Of a DNA stretch of 64,000 nt, positions 53,833-63,291 are shown piece after piece. Made by a program: the position numbers and the translations under genes. Location: the NCBI GenBank assembly GCA_902613475.1, contig CACMHG010000006.1, forward strand, positions 1 to 64,000, written 5' to 3'. Position 1 is the first letter of the stretch, and the number at the start of each line of letters is the position of its first letter. The notes beneath the pieces were generated by a model. That model ran no database searches and had not been told where the DNA came from. It saw only the letters and a list, made by a program, of their open reading frames with translations. The DNA comes from K189A clade bacterium. GTDB taxonomy: Bacteria; Pseudomonadota; Gammaproteobacteria; Pseudomonadales; Azotimanducaceae.

Positions 53833-54967
53833 ACCTAACCGCCAATGATTTTGGCCCGCCCAACTCTCCCACCGTGGTCGCCTGGGCATTGACCAGTTCA
53901 ATACCGCGATAGCGCTCGGCCATCTGCTCGACAACAATCTTACCCTCGAGTCGAGCCAGGTGAGCGCCTAAACAGACGTGGATTCCAAATCCCAGACCCA
54001 GATGAGGATTCGGACTGCGATCAAGCCTGAAAGTATCTGGTGCCTCGAAGACTCGCTCATCCCGATTCGCACTAGCAAGCAAAGGAATGACCAACTCGCC
54101 AGCCGCAATAGCTTGTCCGGCAATCTCAACATCCTTAGTGGTACGGCGAACCGTAGCGGAAAATGGCGAGTAGAAGCGCAGCGCCTCCTCGACAAAGTTC
54201 TTCGCAAGCTGCGGATTTTGCTTTAGCTGAATCAAGGTGTCTGTTTCCTCATGGAAGATTCTGGCCGATGCGGTAATCAGGCCTGTCGTCGTTTCGTTAC
54301 CTGCGATTAACAGCAGGCGACAAAAACTCAGCAGTTCCTCGTCATCTAGTTTGCCGTCCTCTGTTTCCGTTGCGACAAGTTGACCCAGCAGGTGCTCCTT
54401 CGGATGCCGGCGAATGTCATTAATGCGCTGCAAAAAGTAGGCATTCATCTCCTGCGCCGCGCGCTCGGACTCAGCACTGGGTGTACCAAACAATATCTCG
54501 CCGATATTGCTGAAGATCTCGTCAGACCACGCTTTAAAGGTAGCCATATCACCATCTTCCACGCCCAGCATCTCGGCGATCACCATGACGGGTAGGGGCG
54601 CTGCCAAGGCCTGCACAAGGTCCAACTCGGTGTCGGTTGGCATCGCATCTAGCAGCGCGTTGCAGCGGGATCGGATCTGCTGCTCCTGCAGTTGAATTTG
54701 ACCGGGCTTGAACGCCACGCTGACCAATTTACGCAGACGATTGTGTATGGGCGGGTCGCTGAACAACATGCTCGGTGCGCCCCGCTCTTCAGGTGGCCGA
54801 ATCGACACCTCGGAAGAAAAGGTCTCATGATCACGCAGTATGGCGTGTACGTCAGCATGGCGCGCGACCTGCCAGGGGCCATCAGCCTCTAGCTGGGTTA
54901 CAGGAGCGTGGTCGCGCAACAGCTTAAATCCCTCGTATGGGTTCATTGTTTCTTGTGGATCAGCCAT
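53825..54967 (-). CDS. cytochrome P450
   Basis: 380 residues from the ATG at 54967 (a TTG at 54985 would add 6). Soluble bacterial class: the I-helix oxygen-binding motif is IAGNETTT, the K-helix ExxR is in EEALRFYSP and the haem loop is GFGIHVCLGAHLAR with the Cys ligand 48 residues from the end. The family hydroxylates hydrophobic small molecules with electrons from ferredoxin. No ferredoxin gene lies next to it. It is divergent from a second P450 gene, with about 70 bp between them, so the two may be co-regulated. Confidence 0.94.
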   Translation of the reverse strand: MADPQETMNPYEGFKLLRDHAPVTQLEADGPWQVARHADVHAILRDHETFSSEVSIRPPEERGAPSMLFSDPPIHNRLRKLVSVAFKPGQIQLQEQQIRSRCNALLDAMPTDTELDLVQALAAPLPVMVIAEMLGVEDGDMATFKAWSDEIFSNIGEILFGTPSAESERAAQEMNAYFLQRINDIRRHPKEHLLGQLVATETEDGKLDDEELLSFCRLLLIAGNETTTGLITASARIFHEETDTLIQLKQNPQLAKNFVEEALRFYSPFSATVRRTTKDVEIAGQAIAAGELVIPLLASANRDERVFEAPDTFRLDRSPNPHLGLGFGIHVCLGAHLARLEGKIVVEQMAERYRGIELVNAQATTVGELGGPKSLAVRLR

Positions 54968-55038
54968 AAAGCGTATTCTTTTCAAAAATGGACAGCGCAG
55001 CTGTGGAGGGGTTATCTGCTAATATTCTCAGGTAAGTC

Positions 55039-56445
55039 TTGGAAGAAAAAGAGATAGAGGAACGAGCTTTGAAACTTATCAGCGACGAGATACTGATCGA
55101 CTCGGGACAACAAGATCCGACCTATGATGCGGTTTATCCCATGTTTGACGGTTTCAACTTTGGTGACCCTGCATCGTGGACCCAAGGACACCCCTTCGAC
55201 CACTACAGGCAGATGCGCGAACAAGCCCCGGTGATGTGGTCAGGATCCTATCGAGGCACCTCGGGTTATTGGTCACTCACCCGCTATGAGGACATCAAAC
55301 ATGCGGAACTCGCCCACGGTGTTTTTTCGTCCCAACGCGGCGGCATCAATATGGCGGTCCCCGACCGCAAGCAGTGGCGACCAGATAAGCTCATGCCTGC
55401 TGCGCTCAATTCCTTAATCAACATGGACGAACCGCTGCATCGGGAAATGCGCATGCAGCAAAGCGATTTTTTCTTTCCTGCCTACGTGGACACGATTAGA
55501 GATCGAGTCGGTGTTTACATCGATTCTCTGCTGGACGAAATGGAGCGCAAGGGTCCCGTAGTCGACTTTGCCAAAATGTTCTCCGAGGAGTTGCCGCTGT
55601 TCACGCTGTGCGAAATGCTCGGCGTTGATGAGGCCGAACGGCCACAGGTAAAAACGTGGATGCATCACCTGGAGCTGGCTGCCCAGTTTTTGGCGAATCC
55701 GTGGCAGACGTTTTTCTCTGAACCCATGTTTCCCTTTCGCTTCAACCGCGTTGTGCGAGATATGTTTGCCTACGGAGAGCGTGTCATGGCTGATCGGTGC
55801 GGCAACCCCAGACAAGACCTGCTGACGATTATTGCCCAGTCCAAGCTGGACGGAGAACTGCTGCCCCAGGAATTTCTGGACGGCTCATGGTTGCTCATAA
55901 TTTTTGCGGGTAACGACACTTCGCGAAATTCGCTGTCTGGCACGATTCGGTTGATGAACCAGTTTCCAGATCAACGCGCCATGGTGCTTGAGGACCCTGC
56001 CCTGATTCCGAGGATGTCCGAAGAAGCCTTGCGCATGGTTTCGCCGGTTATCCATATGCGCCGCACGGCCATTGAGGATACTGAGGTGAACGGACAAAAA
56101 ATCGGCAAGGATGAAAAAGTAGTGCTTTGGTACGGAGCGGCCAATCGCGACCCGGAGGTTTTCCCCAATCCGGACACCTTCGATATGCATCGTCCCAACG
56201 TAGAAAAACACCTCGCCTTTGGGCATGGCGTGCACAAATGCCTTGGCTCGCGCATCGCCAAAATGCAGCTGCGACTTGCCTTTGAACGTATCTTCGAGCG
56301 CTTTCCCGACATTTACTGGACCGGTAAGCAGACCATTGCACCTAACGCATTGGTACACGCGATTTCGAGTATGCAGGTCAACCTCTACGGCAAAAACGCC
56401 AAGCGTCCGACACAAGTCGCAGTTCCGAAGGCAGAAAACGCCTGA
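55039..56445 (+). CDS. cytochrome P450
   Basis: Up to 468 residues. Start codon is unclear: TTG at 55039 or TTG at 55069, the latter with GAGGAAC ahead of it. I-helix motif AGNDTS, K-helix ExxR in EEALRMVSP, haem loop LAFGHGVHKCLGSR with Cys 67 residues from the end. It has an N-terminal extension (DPTYDAVYPMFDGFNFGDP) and the MDEPLHREMR pattern found in P450s that act on sterols, terpenes and fatty acids in proteobacteria. Substrate unknown. Divergent with the other P450. Confidence 0.92.
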   Translation: MEEKEIEERALKLISDEILIDSGQQDPTYDAVYPMFDGFNFGDPASWTQGHPFDHYRQMREQAPVMWSGSYRGTSGYWSLTRYEDIKHAELAHGVFSSQRGGINMAVPDRKQWRPDKLMPAALNSLINMDEPLHREMRMQQSDFFFPAYVDTIRDRVGVYIDSLLDEMERKGPVVDFAKMFSEELPLFTLCEMLGVDEAERPQVKTWMHHLELAAQFLANPWQTFFSEPMFPFRFNRVVRDMFAYGERVMADRCGNPRQDLLTIIAQSKLDGELLPQEFLDGSWLLIIFAGNDTSRNSLSGTIRLMNQFPDQRAMVLEDPALIPRMSEEALRMVSPVIHMRRTAIEDTEVNGQKIGKDEKVVLWYGAANRDPEVFPNPDTFDMHRPNVEKHLAFGHGVHKCLGSRIAKMQLRLAFERIFERFPDIYWTGKQTIAPNALVHAISSMQVNLYGKNAKRPTQVAVPKAENA

Positions 56446-56532
56446 TAACGACGATCTTGGACTTCCGGGCACATGACATTCACGGATTAGGCAATACAGT
56501 CAGTCACCCATAACCTAGCTTGAGCTGTCTCC

Positions 56533-56889
56533 ATGGTCGACACCCCGGCGCCGGTCACTGTTTGGTTTGACAGCCAGTGCCCGCTGTGCATCAAAGAAAT
56601 CGCGCTTATGCGCCGCCTCGACTGGCGTAAGCGCGTTAACTTCATTGATATCTACGCCGCAGACCAGTGTCCACTGGATCCTGCGCAGCTGCTCGAGCGC
56701 TTTCACGCCCAAGAGGCAGGTCAGCCCATCGTCCATGGCGCAGCGGCCTTCGCAGTGCTGTGGCGACAACTGCCACTTCTAAAACCCTTGGGCGTACTGG
56801 CTCGACTGCCATGGATACTGCGTGTTTTGGAGCGAGCCTACGTCGCTTTTTTGCGAGTTCGACCGAGGCTGCAGAAGTTGGTGCGCTAA
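56533..56889 (+). CDS. DCC-family (DUF393) thiol oxidoreductase-like protein
   Basis: 118 residues. The N-terminal motif FDSQCPLCIKEIALM holds the DxxCxxC of the DUF393 (DCC) family, thioredoxin-like proteins whose two Cys are thought to act in thiol-disulfide exchange. The typical downstream motif GAAAFAVLWRQLP is present. It follows the P450 gene by 87 bp in the same direction. Confidence 0.87.
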   Translation: MVDTPAPVTVWFDSQCPLCIKEIALMRRLDWRKRVNFIDIYAADQCPLDPAQLLERFHAQEAGQPIVHGAAAFAVLWRQLPLLKPLGVLARLPWILRVLERAYVAFLRVRPRLQKLVR

Positions 56890-56970
56890 CGGCCCAAAAA
56901 CTTGCCGCGTCAGGAGATTGACGAGTGCTGCAGCGTCGCCAATCTCCGGCCGGCTGGCTATCGTTTACGT

Positions 56971-57579
56971 TTAGGAGCTCGGCAGTGGCACGATCAAGTC
57001 GATGATATTCGCGATCAATTCCTCCTGTTCGATTTCCGTAGACATGGTTTGGCCCAGAATCGAATCAAGAATCAACATCGCGGCCCCGGTAGGCACTGCG
57101 TTTGTGAACAGCGTCAAAACGGGCAATGGTACGTTCGCGTGACGCCCGTCAAGCTGAGTTGCCTTGATTTCTCGCTGCACCGAGTCAGCAAATTTTTCAA
57201 CAGCAGTGCGCAGCTTTGCACTCGCTTGGCGACTCACGTCGGGATGATAGATTGCGCGAAAAAGTGCGCGATTGTTTAGGGCCCAGCGCAAATATCCCCG
57301 TCCCATTGCATTGAGTCTGCTGTGCGGGTTATCGCTTCCGCATTGATCTGCAGCAATCAGGGTGGCATCTCGCGCCTCCTGCCAACCCTTGGCTGCCAAA
57401 GCCTGAAGCAACGCTTTTTTGTTCGCAAAGTGTCGATTGGGTGCACTATGGGAAACACCAATCTCTCGAGCAATGGCCCTCAAAGAAAGCGCCTCGATAC
57501 CCTGCTCATCAATAATCTCAGCTGCCTTGATTAGGATCGCCTCGGATAGGTTTCCATGGTGATAGGTCGTGAGCGGCAT
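56971..57579 (-). CDS. TetR-family transcription regulator
   Basis: 202 residues. The N-terminal helix-turn-helix is complete: GIEALSLRAIAREIGVSHSAPNRHFANKKALLQAL. The rest is the helical ligand-binding part. It lies divergently next to the small membrane protein and the fatty-acid desaturase, and a 19-bp palindrome occurs between them on top of a promoter. The most likely role is repression of these two genes, perhaps in response to a fatty acid or acyl-CoA (inference). Confidence 0.9.
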   Translation of the reverse strand: MPLTTYHHGNLSEAILIKAAEIIDEQGIEALSLRAIAREIGVSHSAPNRHFANKKALLQALAAKGWQEARDATLIAADQCGSDNPHSRLNAMGRGYLRWALNNRALFRAIYHPDVSRQASAKLRTAVEKFADSVQREIKATQLDGRHANVPLPVLTLFTNAVPTGAAMLILDSILGQTMSTEIEQEELIANIIDLIVPLPSS

Positions 57580-57653
57580 AGAGCATGAGTCCTTTTGCGT
57601 CGAGCATATTCGCGCTGAAAGCCTCTACTCGCACGGACATGCATGAACAAATC

Positions 57654-57686
57654 ATGTTGACAATGTCTACATTAGCTTCCTATAGT
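57654..57686 (+). promoter_or_regulatory. desaturase promoter with TetR-type operator
   Basis: The dyad ATGTTGACAATGTCTACAT (57654-57672) is a palindrome except for one symmetric position, a typical TetR-family operator. It overlaps a -35 TTGACA (57657-57662), with a -10-like TATAGT at 57681-57686 after an 18-bp spacer. This promoter faces the small membrane protein and desaturase genes 50 bp downstream. Confidence 0.6.
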
Positions 57687-57738
57687 CCAGCCATCAACCG
57701 TGGTTTCCGATCAGGCACCTATCAAGCACAGGAAAGAC

Positions 57739-57933
57739 ATGAAAATCATTATTGGCATTTTGTTTTCACCCATGGCCTTTGCCCTGGGTTTTCTCTGGCC
57801 CTTAGCCACTCAGCTCACCATAAGTCTGCAGCTTGCTGCGCCCGGGTCGTCGGCGATTATCGTTGGAGCCGTGGTCGCTGGGACTCTTGGGCTGCTGGCA
57901 CAATTTCGCGGGAGTTGGCTATGGATCAAGTAG
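57739..57933 (+). CDS. small membrane protein with two helices
   Basis: 64 residues from the ATG at 57739, which has AGGAAAG 5 bases upstream; a longer start at 57700 lacks one. Nearly all residues lie in two hydrophobic helices (IIIGILFSPMAFALGFLWPL and then a second with GSSAIIVGAVVAGTLGLLA). It overlaps the desaturase start by 13 bp, so the two are translationally coupled. Unknown family; it may be a helper of the desaturase. Confidence 0.68.
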   Translation: MKIIIGILFSPMAFALGFLWPLATQLTISLQLAAPGSSAIIVGAVVAGTLGLLAQFRGSWLWIK

Positions 57934-58802
57934 CTGAAAACACACCGCTGGCGACCATGAGCGACGCAGAACTTGATGTGCTCGAGCGTCAGATAGCAGG
58001 CAAATATATGGGTAAGGTGCCCTGGGGCGCCGTCGCCTGGGGCCTAGGCAACTGCCTGGTTTTTATCGCCCTATTCCCGCTGGTTTTAAGCGGCCTCGTA
58101 CCGCTGTGGGCAGGATTTTGCGTGGCAACCATGAACGTTATTTTGTCCTACCTACCTTCCCATGAAGCCCAACACAACATCATTGCCGGTCGCGGCAAGC
58201 CCCTGCGATGGCTCAACGAACTGGTCGGTCATGTTTCCGTCATTCCCCTGGTCTACCCATATCGCGTGCTGCGAGCGACACATATGGAACATCATCAGCA
58301 CACGAATGATCCGGAAAAAGACTGTGATATAGATACGCACGCCAAGTCGTCGATAGATTTTTTGCGCAAGGCGATTCTCAACCGCCAACCCGCGTCAACC
58401 CGAAATGGCGCCTACGGCCGCTGTCTTGAACGCACCGGACAAAGCCATTTGATGCTGGATGCCGTCTTGATAAATGCGGCCTACCTAATTTTTATGTTCG
58501 GCATGGCTTGGAGCGGTTTCGCCATAGAAATGGCGCTGCTGTGGTGGATACCCAAAATTATTGGTGAAACGTACATTTCGTATTACTTATCTTGGGCACC
58601 GCACTATCCGGGACACGAGCAGGGCCGTTATCGAGATACGCGTGGGTTCAAAAGTCGCCTGGGCAACCTCGTCTCCATGGGAATGCAGTTTCACATCATT
58701 CACCACCTTTACCCGCGAATTCCGCTATCACTAACACCAGCCGCTTACCGGGAGCTACGGCCCATACTTGAGCGGCGAGGATGCGAACTCGGCGGCCTTT
58801 AA
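57921..58802 (+). CDS. membrane fatty acid desaturase family protein
   Basis: 293 residues from the ATG at 57921, preceded by GGGAG; the reading frame is open further upstream but without start signals. The three histidine clusters of the desaturase/hydroxylase family are SHEAQHN, HMEHHQH and HIIHHLYP. They bind the di-iron site. Several transmembrane helices surround them. Products may be unsaturated or hydroxylated fatty acids or carotenoids (the crtR/CrtZ-type relatives). A TetR-type repressor and its operator lie upstream. Confidence 0.9.
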   Translation: MDQVAENTPLATMSDAELDVLERQIAGKYMGKVPWGAVAWGLGNCLVFIALFPLVLSGLVPLWAGFCVATMNVILSYLPSHEAQHNIIAGRGKPLRWLNELVGHVSVIPLVYPYRVLRATHMEHHQHTNDPEKDCDIDTHAKSSIDFLRKAILNRQPASTRNGAYGRCLERTGQSHLMLDAVLINAAYLIFMFGMAWSGFAIEMALLWWIPKIIGETYISYYLSWAPHYPGHEQGRYRDTRGFKSRLGNLVSMGMQFHIIHHLYPRIPLSLTPAAYRELRPILERRGCELGGL

Positions 58803-58820
58803 GCCGTCAGGTAGGGCGAA

Positions 58821-61800
58821 TCAGTCGACCGTTTTATGGGCGTCTTTGTAGCGAAACCCCTTGAAGACGGCGCTTTCTGATTCGTCCGTCGCTGAGCTGC
58901 TGAAAAAGCGCCCCTGGTCAAAGCTAATACCCAGGGCGTAACTTGAATCCTCTGAAATCTCGATAGGTGCTTCATCATTTAACGTTGGGTAAGCACCGCA
59001 TGCCTCACCGGCATCGCAAATAAAATTATCGTTGTCCATGTCTGACCCGACGACTAGCGCATACGTTCCCGGCGCTACATCACTCAGATCAAGTTCATAG
59101 ACCCCATCAGCAGGATTAGCCAACCGCTGCTGGTAACTGGTCTCATCGCTTTCTGAATCGATTAACAGCGCGAACAACACCCCAGCACTGCTGCTAAAGG
59201 TGGTGGCGCTAACCTGCAATCTCACCGGCACTGAGAGATCGCCAACAGAGGAGCTGATGCGAATAGTGGCCGTATACTCGCCAGCCGCCAGGCCAGTGCG
59301 GTCTGCGGTCACTCGGTAAGAACCTAATCCCACATCATTTGTCGATAAGGCTGAGACATTAAGCCAATCGGTGTCATCGCTAACGCCCGTCACGCTCAAA
59401 TCGCCGCCGCCCGCGTTTGTTAAGGAAAGTACGAGCTGGGTGTTGATAACCCCAAAGCTGATCGCACCTGGCGACGCCAAGAGCGATGGCGGTAAAGGTT
59501 GAAGCGTACCGCTCGCCAGCTCCTGGGCTGTCATCACGGCTTTGAAGGCATTAATCAATCCATGACCAAACTGATTGTCGCGCCCCGCAGCGCCAAGGTC
59601 GTCCGTGATGCGGCCCTCCATCAGCATTTGGTCTAAGGTTGCCGGTGTCAGGTCCGGATACACTGCCTTCATCAAGGCAGCAACGCCCGCCACATGGGGG
59701 GCTGCCATGGACGTTCCTTCGTAGCGCCGGTAGCCATAGGTAAGCGAGTTATCGCGATCACTGCCAATGGCGCTCAGCACACCATCGGGAAAACCGTCTG
59801 TATTGACGTCCTCGCTCATATTTCCGCCGGGCGCGGCCACGTCTACGGTAGGCCCGAAATTTGAATACCCGGTCAGTACATTGGTCTGATTGGTCGCCGA
59901 TACCGACACTACACCCTCGTAGGACGCGGGATATTCCAGATCTTGGGTGCCGCTGTTACCTGCCGCAGCGATGACTATCACCCCGGCATTGCGAGCTGCG
60001 GTAACCGCATCTGCCTCACTCTGGGATGAACCCGCACCACCCAGGCTTAGGTTGATCACGTCGGCAGGTTGCGTCGGCAGATCTCCGGACGCATTGGAAA
60101 GCCCTGCCGCGTAACGGATCGAGTGGATAATGTCGAAGCTAGTGCCTCCAGAACGACCCAGGGCACGTACCGGCATGATTCGACTGTCCCAAGCGACGCC
60201 TGCGACACCCACGGAGTTATTGGTTGCGGCTGCAACGGTGCCTGCAACATGAGTTCCATGGAAAGAGCTACTGCCATCGCCTAAATCACCATCGCCCTCG
60301 TCTTCGGGATTGCTGTCCACACCATCACCGTCCCCGGCATTCTCGCTGTCGCCAATCATGTCGACACCGTCCACCAACTGGCCGGCAAAATCTGGGTGGT
60401 TGGACAAGATGCCGGTATCGATCACTGCAACCCTTACGTTAGGGCTTCCCGTTGTGAGGTCCCACGCCGCCGGTAACTGGATTTGCGGGAAATGCCATTG
60501 CTCGGCATACAATGGGTCGTTCGGCGTGGCTAAAGCGTCCCGCGAATAATTGGGTTCCGCTCGCTCTATGCCCGGGCGGCGCATCATCGCCTTAATCGCC
60601 CAAATCGTCTCTTGCTTGGTGCGCTGTTTCGCTGAGATTCCAACGTTTGGAAGGTCGTTTAGGCTCTCGTTGACCCGCACGATCGCAGACTTTCTCGCCT
60701 CTACTCCGTCGAAGGCCATGAGAAGGGGTTCATCCAATCTCTGACCTTTTACCACCTGCATGGATTGGCGCATTTCAGACATAGCGGCATCCGCTTTTTC
60801 GCCGAGCTGAACGATGACCTGACTGGGCACGAAATCATCAAAACTACTGAAATCAGAGACTGTGGTGCCATCGACAGAGGCTGCACTCGATGAGCCCATT
60901 GTGACCACGTAGTTAGAGGCACCGGAGAAGGCGAAAACGCGGATAAAGTAATCACCCGCTTCCGGCGCCTGCACAGACTCGGTATTGCCTGTGCCGACGG
61001 AATCATCAACGAGGACTTCTGCGGCGTCGTATAGCTCTACATCGAGATCCTGACCGTCGCCGGTATCACCAATGGTGAGCAAAATGCGGTCACCCGCAAA
61101 CAGGCTGACGCGAAAGTAGTCTTCGTCTCCGCTTTCAAACAAGCTACCGGACACACCGGAATTTGCTTGATTAACATAGCCACCCAGCACACCCGGCGAA
61201 AATATCTGCTGGGCCGATGCGAAGTCATTATTGGCGATATTGGTCACCGACGACTCATTTACGTCGCTGTCGATTTGCGTACCCGAAGACACGTTGACCG
61301 CACCGACAACTTGCACCCCAGCTGTATCGGTAGCCTTAGTTAGCGCCAAAGAAAACGGAGCCGATGCGTTGCCGGCGACATCGGTCAGACTGAGGACTGC
61401 GGTAACATCCCCGTCTGCCATGCTAGAAAGATCTGCGCTAAGCACTTGCTCGTCAGCATTGTTGATTTGGCCGCTAAGACCGATGGCCTGGGTGAGCCCA
61501 TCGGCATCGTTTATCTCAATAGAATAGCTCGCATCCAGCTCGCCATTGGCAATCGTTAACGTAAAAGCGCTCTCGTTTGTGGTATTGATAACTGTGGTCT
61601 GGGCTTGCAGCGCGAAATTAGTCGGCGCTTCGAAATCGAACTCAAAACTCAGCGTTAACGTGTTCGAGCTTTGACCAGTGCCGTTGATTGCAACCGCTCG
61701 TAAGGTGGTATTGGTCTCAAGCGTCAAGGCGGAAGTGTACTGCTGGGAACTTGAAGTAGGTGCACTACCGTCCGTCGTGAAATAGATGCGCGCGCCGTTA

Positions 61801-61988
61801 CTGGTCAGAGTGACCTCTTGGGATTGATTGAACAGCCCTCCGGAGCTTGAAGCGCTTATGATTGGATTTGGCACCACCACCGGGGTGGTCGTCGTGCCTC
61901 CCCCGCCACCACCGCCACATCCAACGAAGAGGAGGGCGATCAGCGCGCCAGCCAACATGCGACTAAATCCTCGAGTACTCTCGATCAA
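58821..61988 (-). CDS. secreted or outer-membrane subtilisin-like protease lipoprotein
   Basis: 1055 residues from a TTG at 61988; ATG at 61958 is the alternative. Lipobox FVGC (Cys24) with a run of glycines after it. Then: a chitobiase C-terminal-like domain at about 45-115 (GARIYFTTDGSAPT), a beta-sandwich, a PPC domain at about 258-365 (ESGDEDYFRVSLFAGDRI), a subtilisin propeptide-like domain at about 385-490, and the S8 peptidase with Asp524 (VAVIDTG), His577 (FHGTHVAGT) and Ser760 (GTSMAAPHVAG). A BACON-like domain follows at about 835-930. Such enzymes break down extracellular protein. The gene stands convergently beside the desaturase gene. Confidence 0.93.
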   Translation of the reverse strand: MIESTRGFSRMLAGALIALLFVGCGGGGGGGTTTTPVVVPNPIISASSSGGLFNQSQEVTLTSNGARIYFTTDGSAPTSSSQQYTSALTLETNTTLRAVAINGTGQSSNTLTLSFEFDFEAPTNFALQAQTTVINTTNESAFTLTIANGELDASYSIEINDADGLTQAIGLSGQINNADEQVLSADLSSMADGDVTAVLSLTDVAGNASAPFSLALTKATDTAGVQVVGAVNVSSGTQIDSDVNESSVTNIANNDFASAQQIFSPGVLGGYVNQANSGVSGSLFESGDEDYFRVSLFAGDRILLTIGDTGDGQDLDVELYDAAEVLVDDSVGTGNTESVQAPEAGDYFIRVFAFSGASNYVVTMGSSSAASVDGTTVSDFSSFDDFVPSQVIVQLGEKADAAMSEMRQSMQVVKGQRLDEPLLMAFDGVEARKSAIVRVNESLNDLPNVGISAKQRTKQETIWAIKAMMRRPGIERAEPNYSRDALATPNDPLYAEQWHFPQIQLPAAWDLTTGSPNVRVAVIDTGILSNHPDFAGQLVDGVDMIGDSENAGDGDGVDSNPEDEGDGDLGDGSSSFHGTHVAGTVAAATNNSVGVAGVAWDSRIMPVRALGRSGGTSFDIIHSIRYAAGLSNASGDLPTQPADVINLSLGGAGSSQSEADAVTAARNAGVIVIAAAGNSGTQDLEYPASYEGVVSVSATNQTNVLTGYSNFGPTVDVAAPGGNMSEDVNTDGFPDGVLSAIGSDRDNSLTYGYRRYEGTSMAAPHVAGVAALMKAVYPDLTPATLDQMLMEGRITDDLGAAGRDNQFGHGLINAFKAVMTAQELASGTLQPLPPSLLASPGAISFGVINTQLVLSLTNAGGGDLSVTGVSDDTDWLNVSALSTNDVGLGSYRVTADRTGLAAGEYTATIRISSSVGDLSVPVRLQVSATTFSSSAGVLFALLIDSESDETSYQQRLANPADGVYELDLSDVAPGTYALVVGSDMDNDNFICDAGEACGAYPTLNDEAPIEISEDSSYALGISFDQGRFFSSSATDESESAVFKGFRYKDAHKTVD

Positions 61989-62250
61989 TACTGCGCTCCA
62001 ATCCGTCTCGTCTAATCAAGCAAATAAGGCAAACGCCTCGATTACCGAGCAAATTTATATGAATTGGCAATGCTATGAAGCATTTTTCGTACTGGCGGCG
62101 CCCGCAAATACAACGCGTCATTTCGCCTCGCTCAGAGATTTCCCTCCTGAATCCAGCTACGCGAACTAACTGCATGTATTGCGTTTGACACATTTGCAGG
62201 TCACGCTCGAGGCGTGGCGCTGCCGCCATTTACCAACAAAAGGAAAAGTC

Positions 62251-62994
62251 ATGAAGAACTTAATCACGATGATTTACACGACCATGTTGCTGGTTTTTTC
62301 GTCCGGCACCTACGCCGATGATCACGCCACCAGCGGACCGCTCTTCTATGGACAAAGTATCGGCGTTGTTGCCAGCGATGCTCCCGCCGTATTGGCTGCC
62401 ATGGATAAGTGGCGGAATTCAGCCACAGGTAAGAAAGCGCCAAACACCGTGGTGTTACTGCAAAACATCGTAAACGGCGATTATCAAAGCACTCATGGCA
62501 TCAACATCTTCTATCCCAACGGAGCAGCAATGGATGCCTCCGCTGGACTCTATGCAGGCAGCAAGGATTGGTCAGCTTTCCAAGGCGCTTTTCAGAGCTT
62601 GGTCGAGACCGAGTGGGAAAACACTTATGCCATCATGCGGGCAAAAATTAACGCAGGTGACGTGTCTAGCGCCACTCCGGTCAGCATCGTTTACGGCTTC
62701 ACCGTTACAGATCCCGCGGGCTTTATGAGTGCTTTCGACAAAATGTGGAACTCTGACGTCATTCAAAATTTCCCGGGCGGTGTCTACTTCGGTCAAAACA
62801 TCGCGGCTGGAACCATACCGGGCACACACTTCGTGACATTTGTTGCAGATACTCGCGGCAAACTGACCGAAGCGATCATGGCCATGCAAAACTCAAAAGA
62901 TATGGCCGCCTATATTCAAGCGGTAGGTGGTAGCCGTGAGATCGAAGGGATCAACATGTTCTCAGAGGTCCAGCGCTGGAGCAATGGCGGCTAG
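62251..62994 (+). CDS. exported protein of unknown function
   Basis: 247 residues from the ATG at 62251, which has AAAGGAAAAG upstream; the longer frame from 62179 has no ribosome site. Signal peptide ends near YADDHA. The mature part has two units (residues 30-130 and 140-240) with a similar plan (strand VSIVYGFTVTD, helix PAGFMSAFDKMW, strand, helix), suggesting a tandem ABM-type fold. It is comparable in design with the gene at 53036. It ends 15 bp before a strong hairpin. No partner is evident. Confidence 0.65.
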   Translation: MKNLITMIYTTMLLVFSSGTYADDHATSGPLFYGQSIGVVASDAPAVLAAMDKWRNSATGKKAPNTVVLLQNIVNGDYQSTHGINIFYPNGAAMDASAGLYAGSKDWSAFQGAFQSLVETEWENTYAIMRAKINAGDVSSATPVSIVYGFTVTDPAGFMSAFDKMWNSDVIQNFPGGVYFGQNIAAGTIPGTHFVTFVADTRGKLTEAIMAMQNSKDMAAYIQAVGGSREIEGINMFSEVQRWSNGG

Positions 62995-63009
62995 CCATCT
63001 CTTCAGTTC

Positions 63010-63033
63010 GCCCTCTCGGTCGACCGAGAGGGC
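63010..63033 (+). terminator. strong hairpin after the exported-protein gene
   Basis: The arms GCCCTCTCGG (63010-63019) and CCGAGAGGGC (63024-63033) form a perfect 10-bp stem with a TCGA loop, 15 bp after the stop codon. No T-run follows, but the stem is very stable. Confidence 0.55.
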
Positions 63034-63176
63034 CTTGCGATAACCGTCTTGCGATCAACAATGACTCATCGCCGAGCGATTGGCTTGCGCTGCCTTAAAC
63101 CCTCATAAGCAGGGTTTACAACCCGTCGGATACTGACGTTCAGGCGACAATGATCGGATTCTCAAGGATAGTTCCT

Positions 63177-63246
63177 GCCTCACAAAAGAAGTGGCTCCGC
63201 CTGCTGGGCTCGAACTAGGTGAAAGCACCGCTTTCACACAATGATT
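63177..63246. repeat. tRNA-Asn-derived repeat, copy 1
   Basis: A 70-bp block that begins GCCTCACAAAAGAAGTGG and contains the 3' part of the tRNA-Asn gene (reverse strand), including CCA, acceptor arm and T-loop. In place of the normal next segment it has a hairpin GTGAAAGC/GCTTTCAC before joining CAATGATT of the anticodon arm. It cannot fold as a tRNA. It differs from copy 2 by one base and lies 115 bp from it. Confidence 0.85.
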
Positions 63247-63291
63247 AACAGCAAACGATTTGGGTGTATATCGAGAGAACTTTACTCGTGC

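Noticed and set aside
57585..57920. Long N-terminal extension of the desaturase frame
   Set aside because: It reads through the promoter and the small membrane protein gene; GGGAG and ATG at 57921 give a normal desaturase start.
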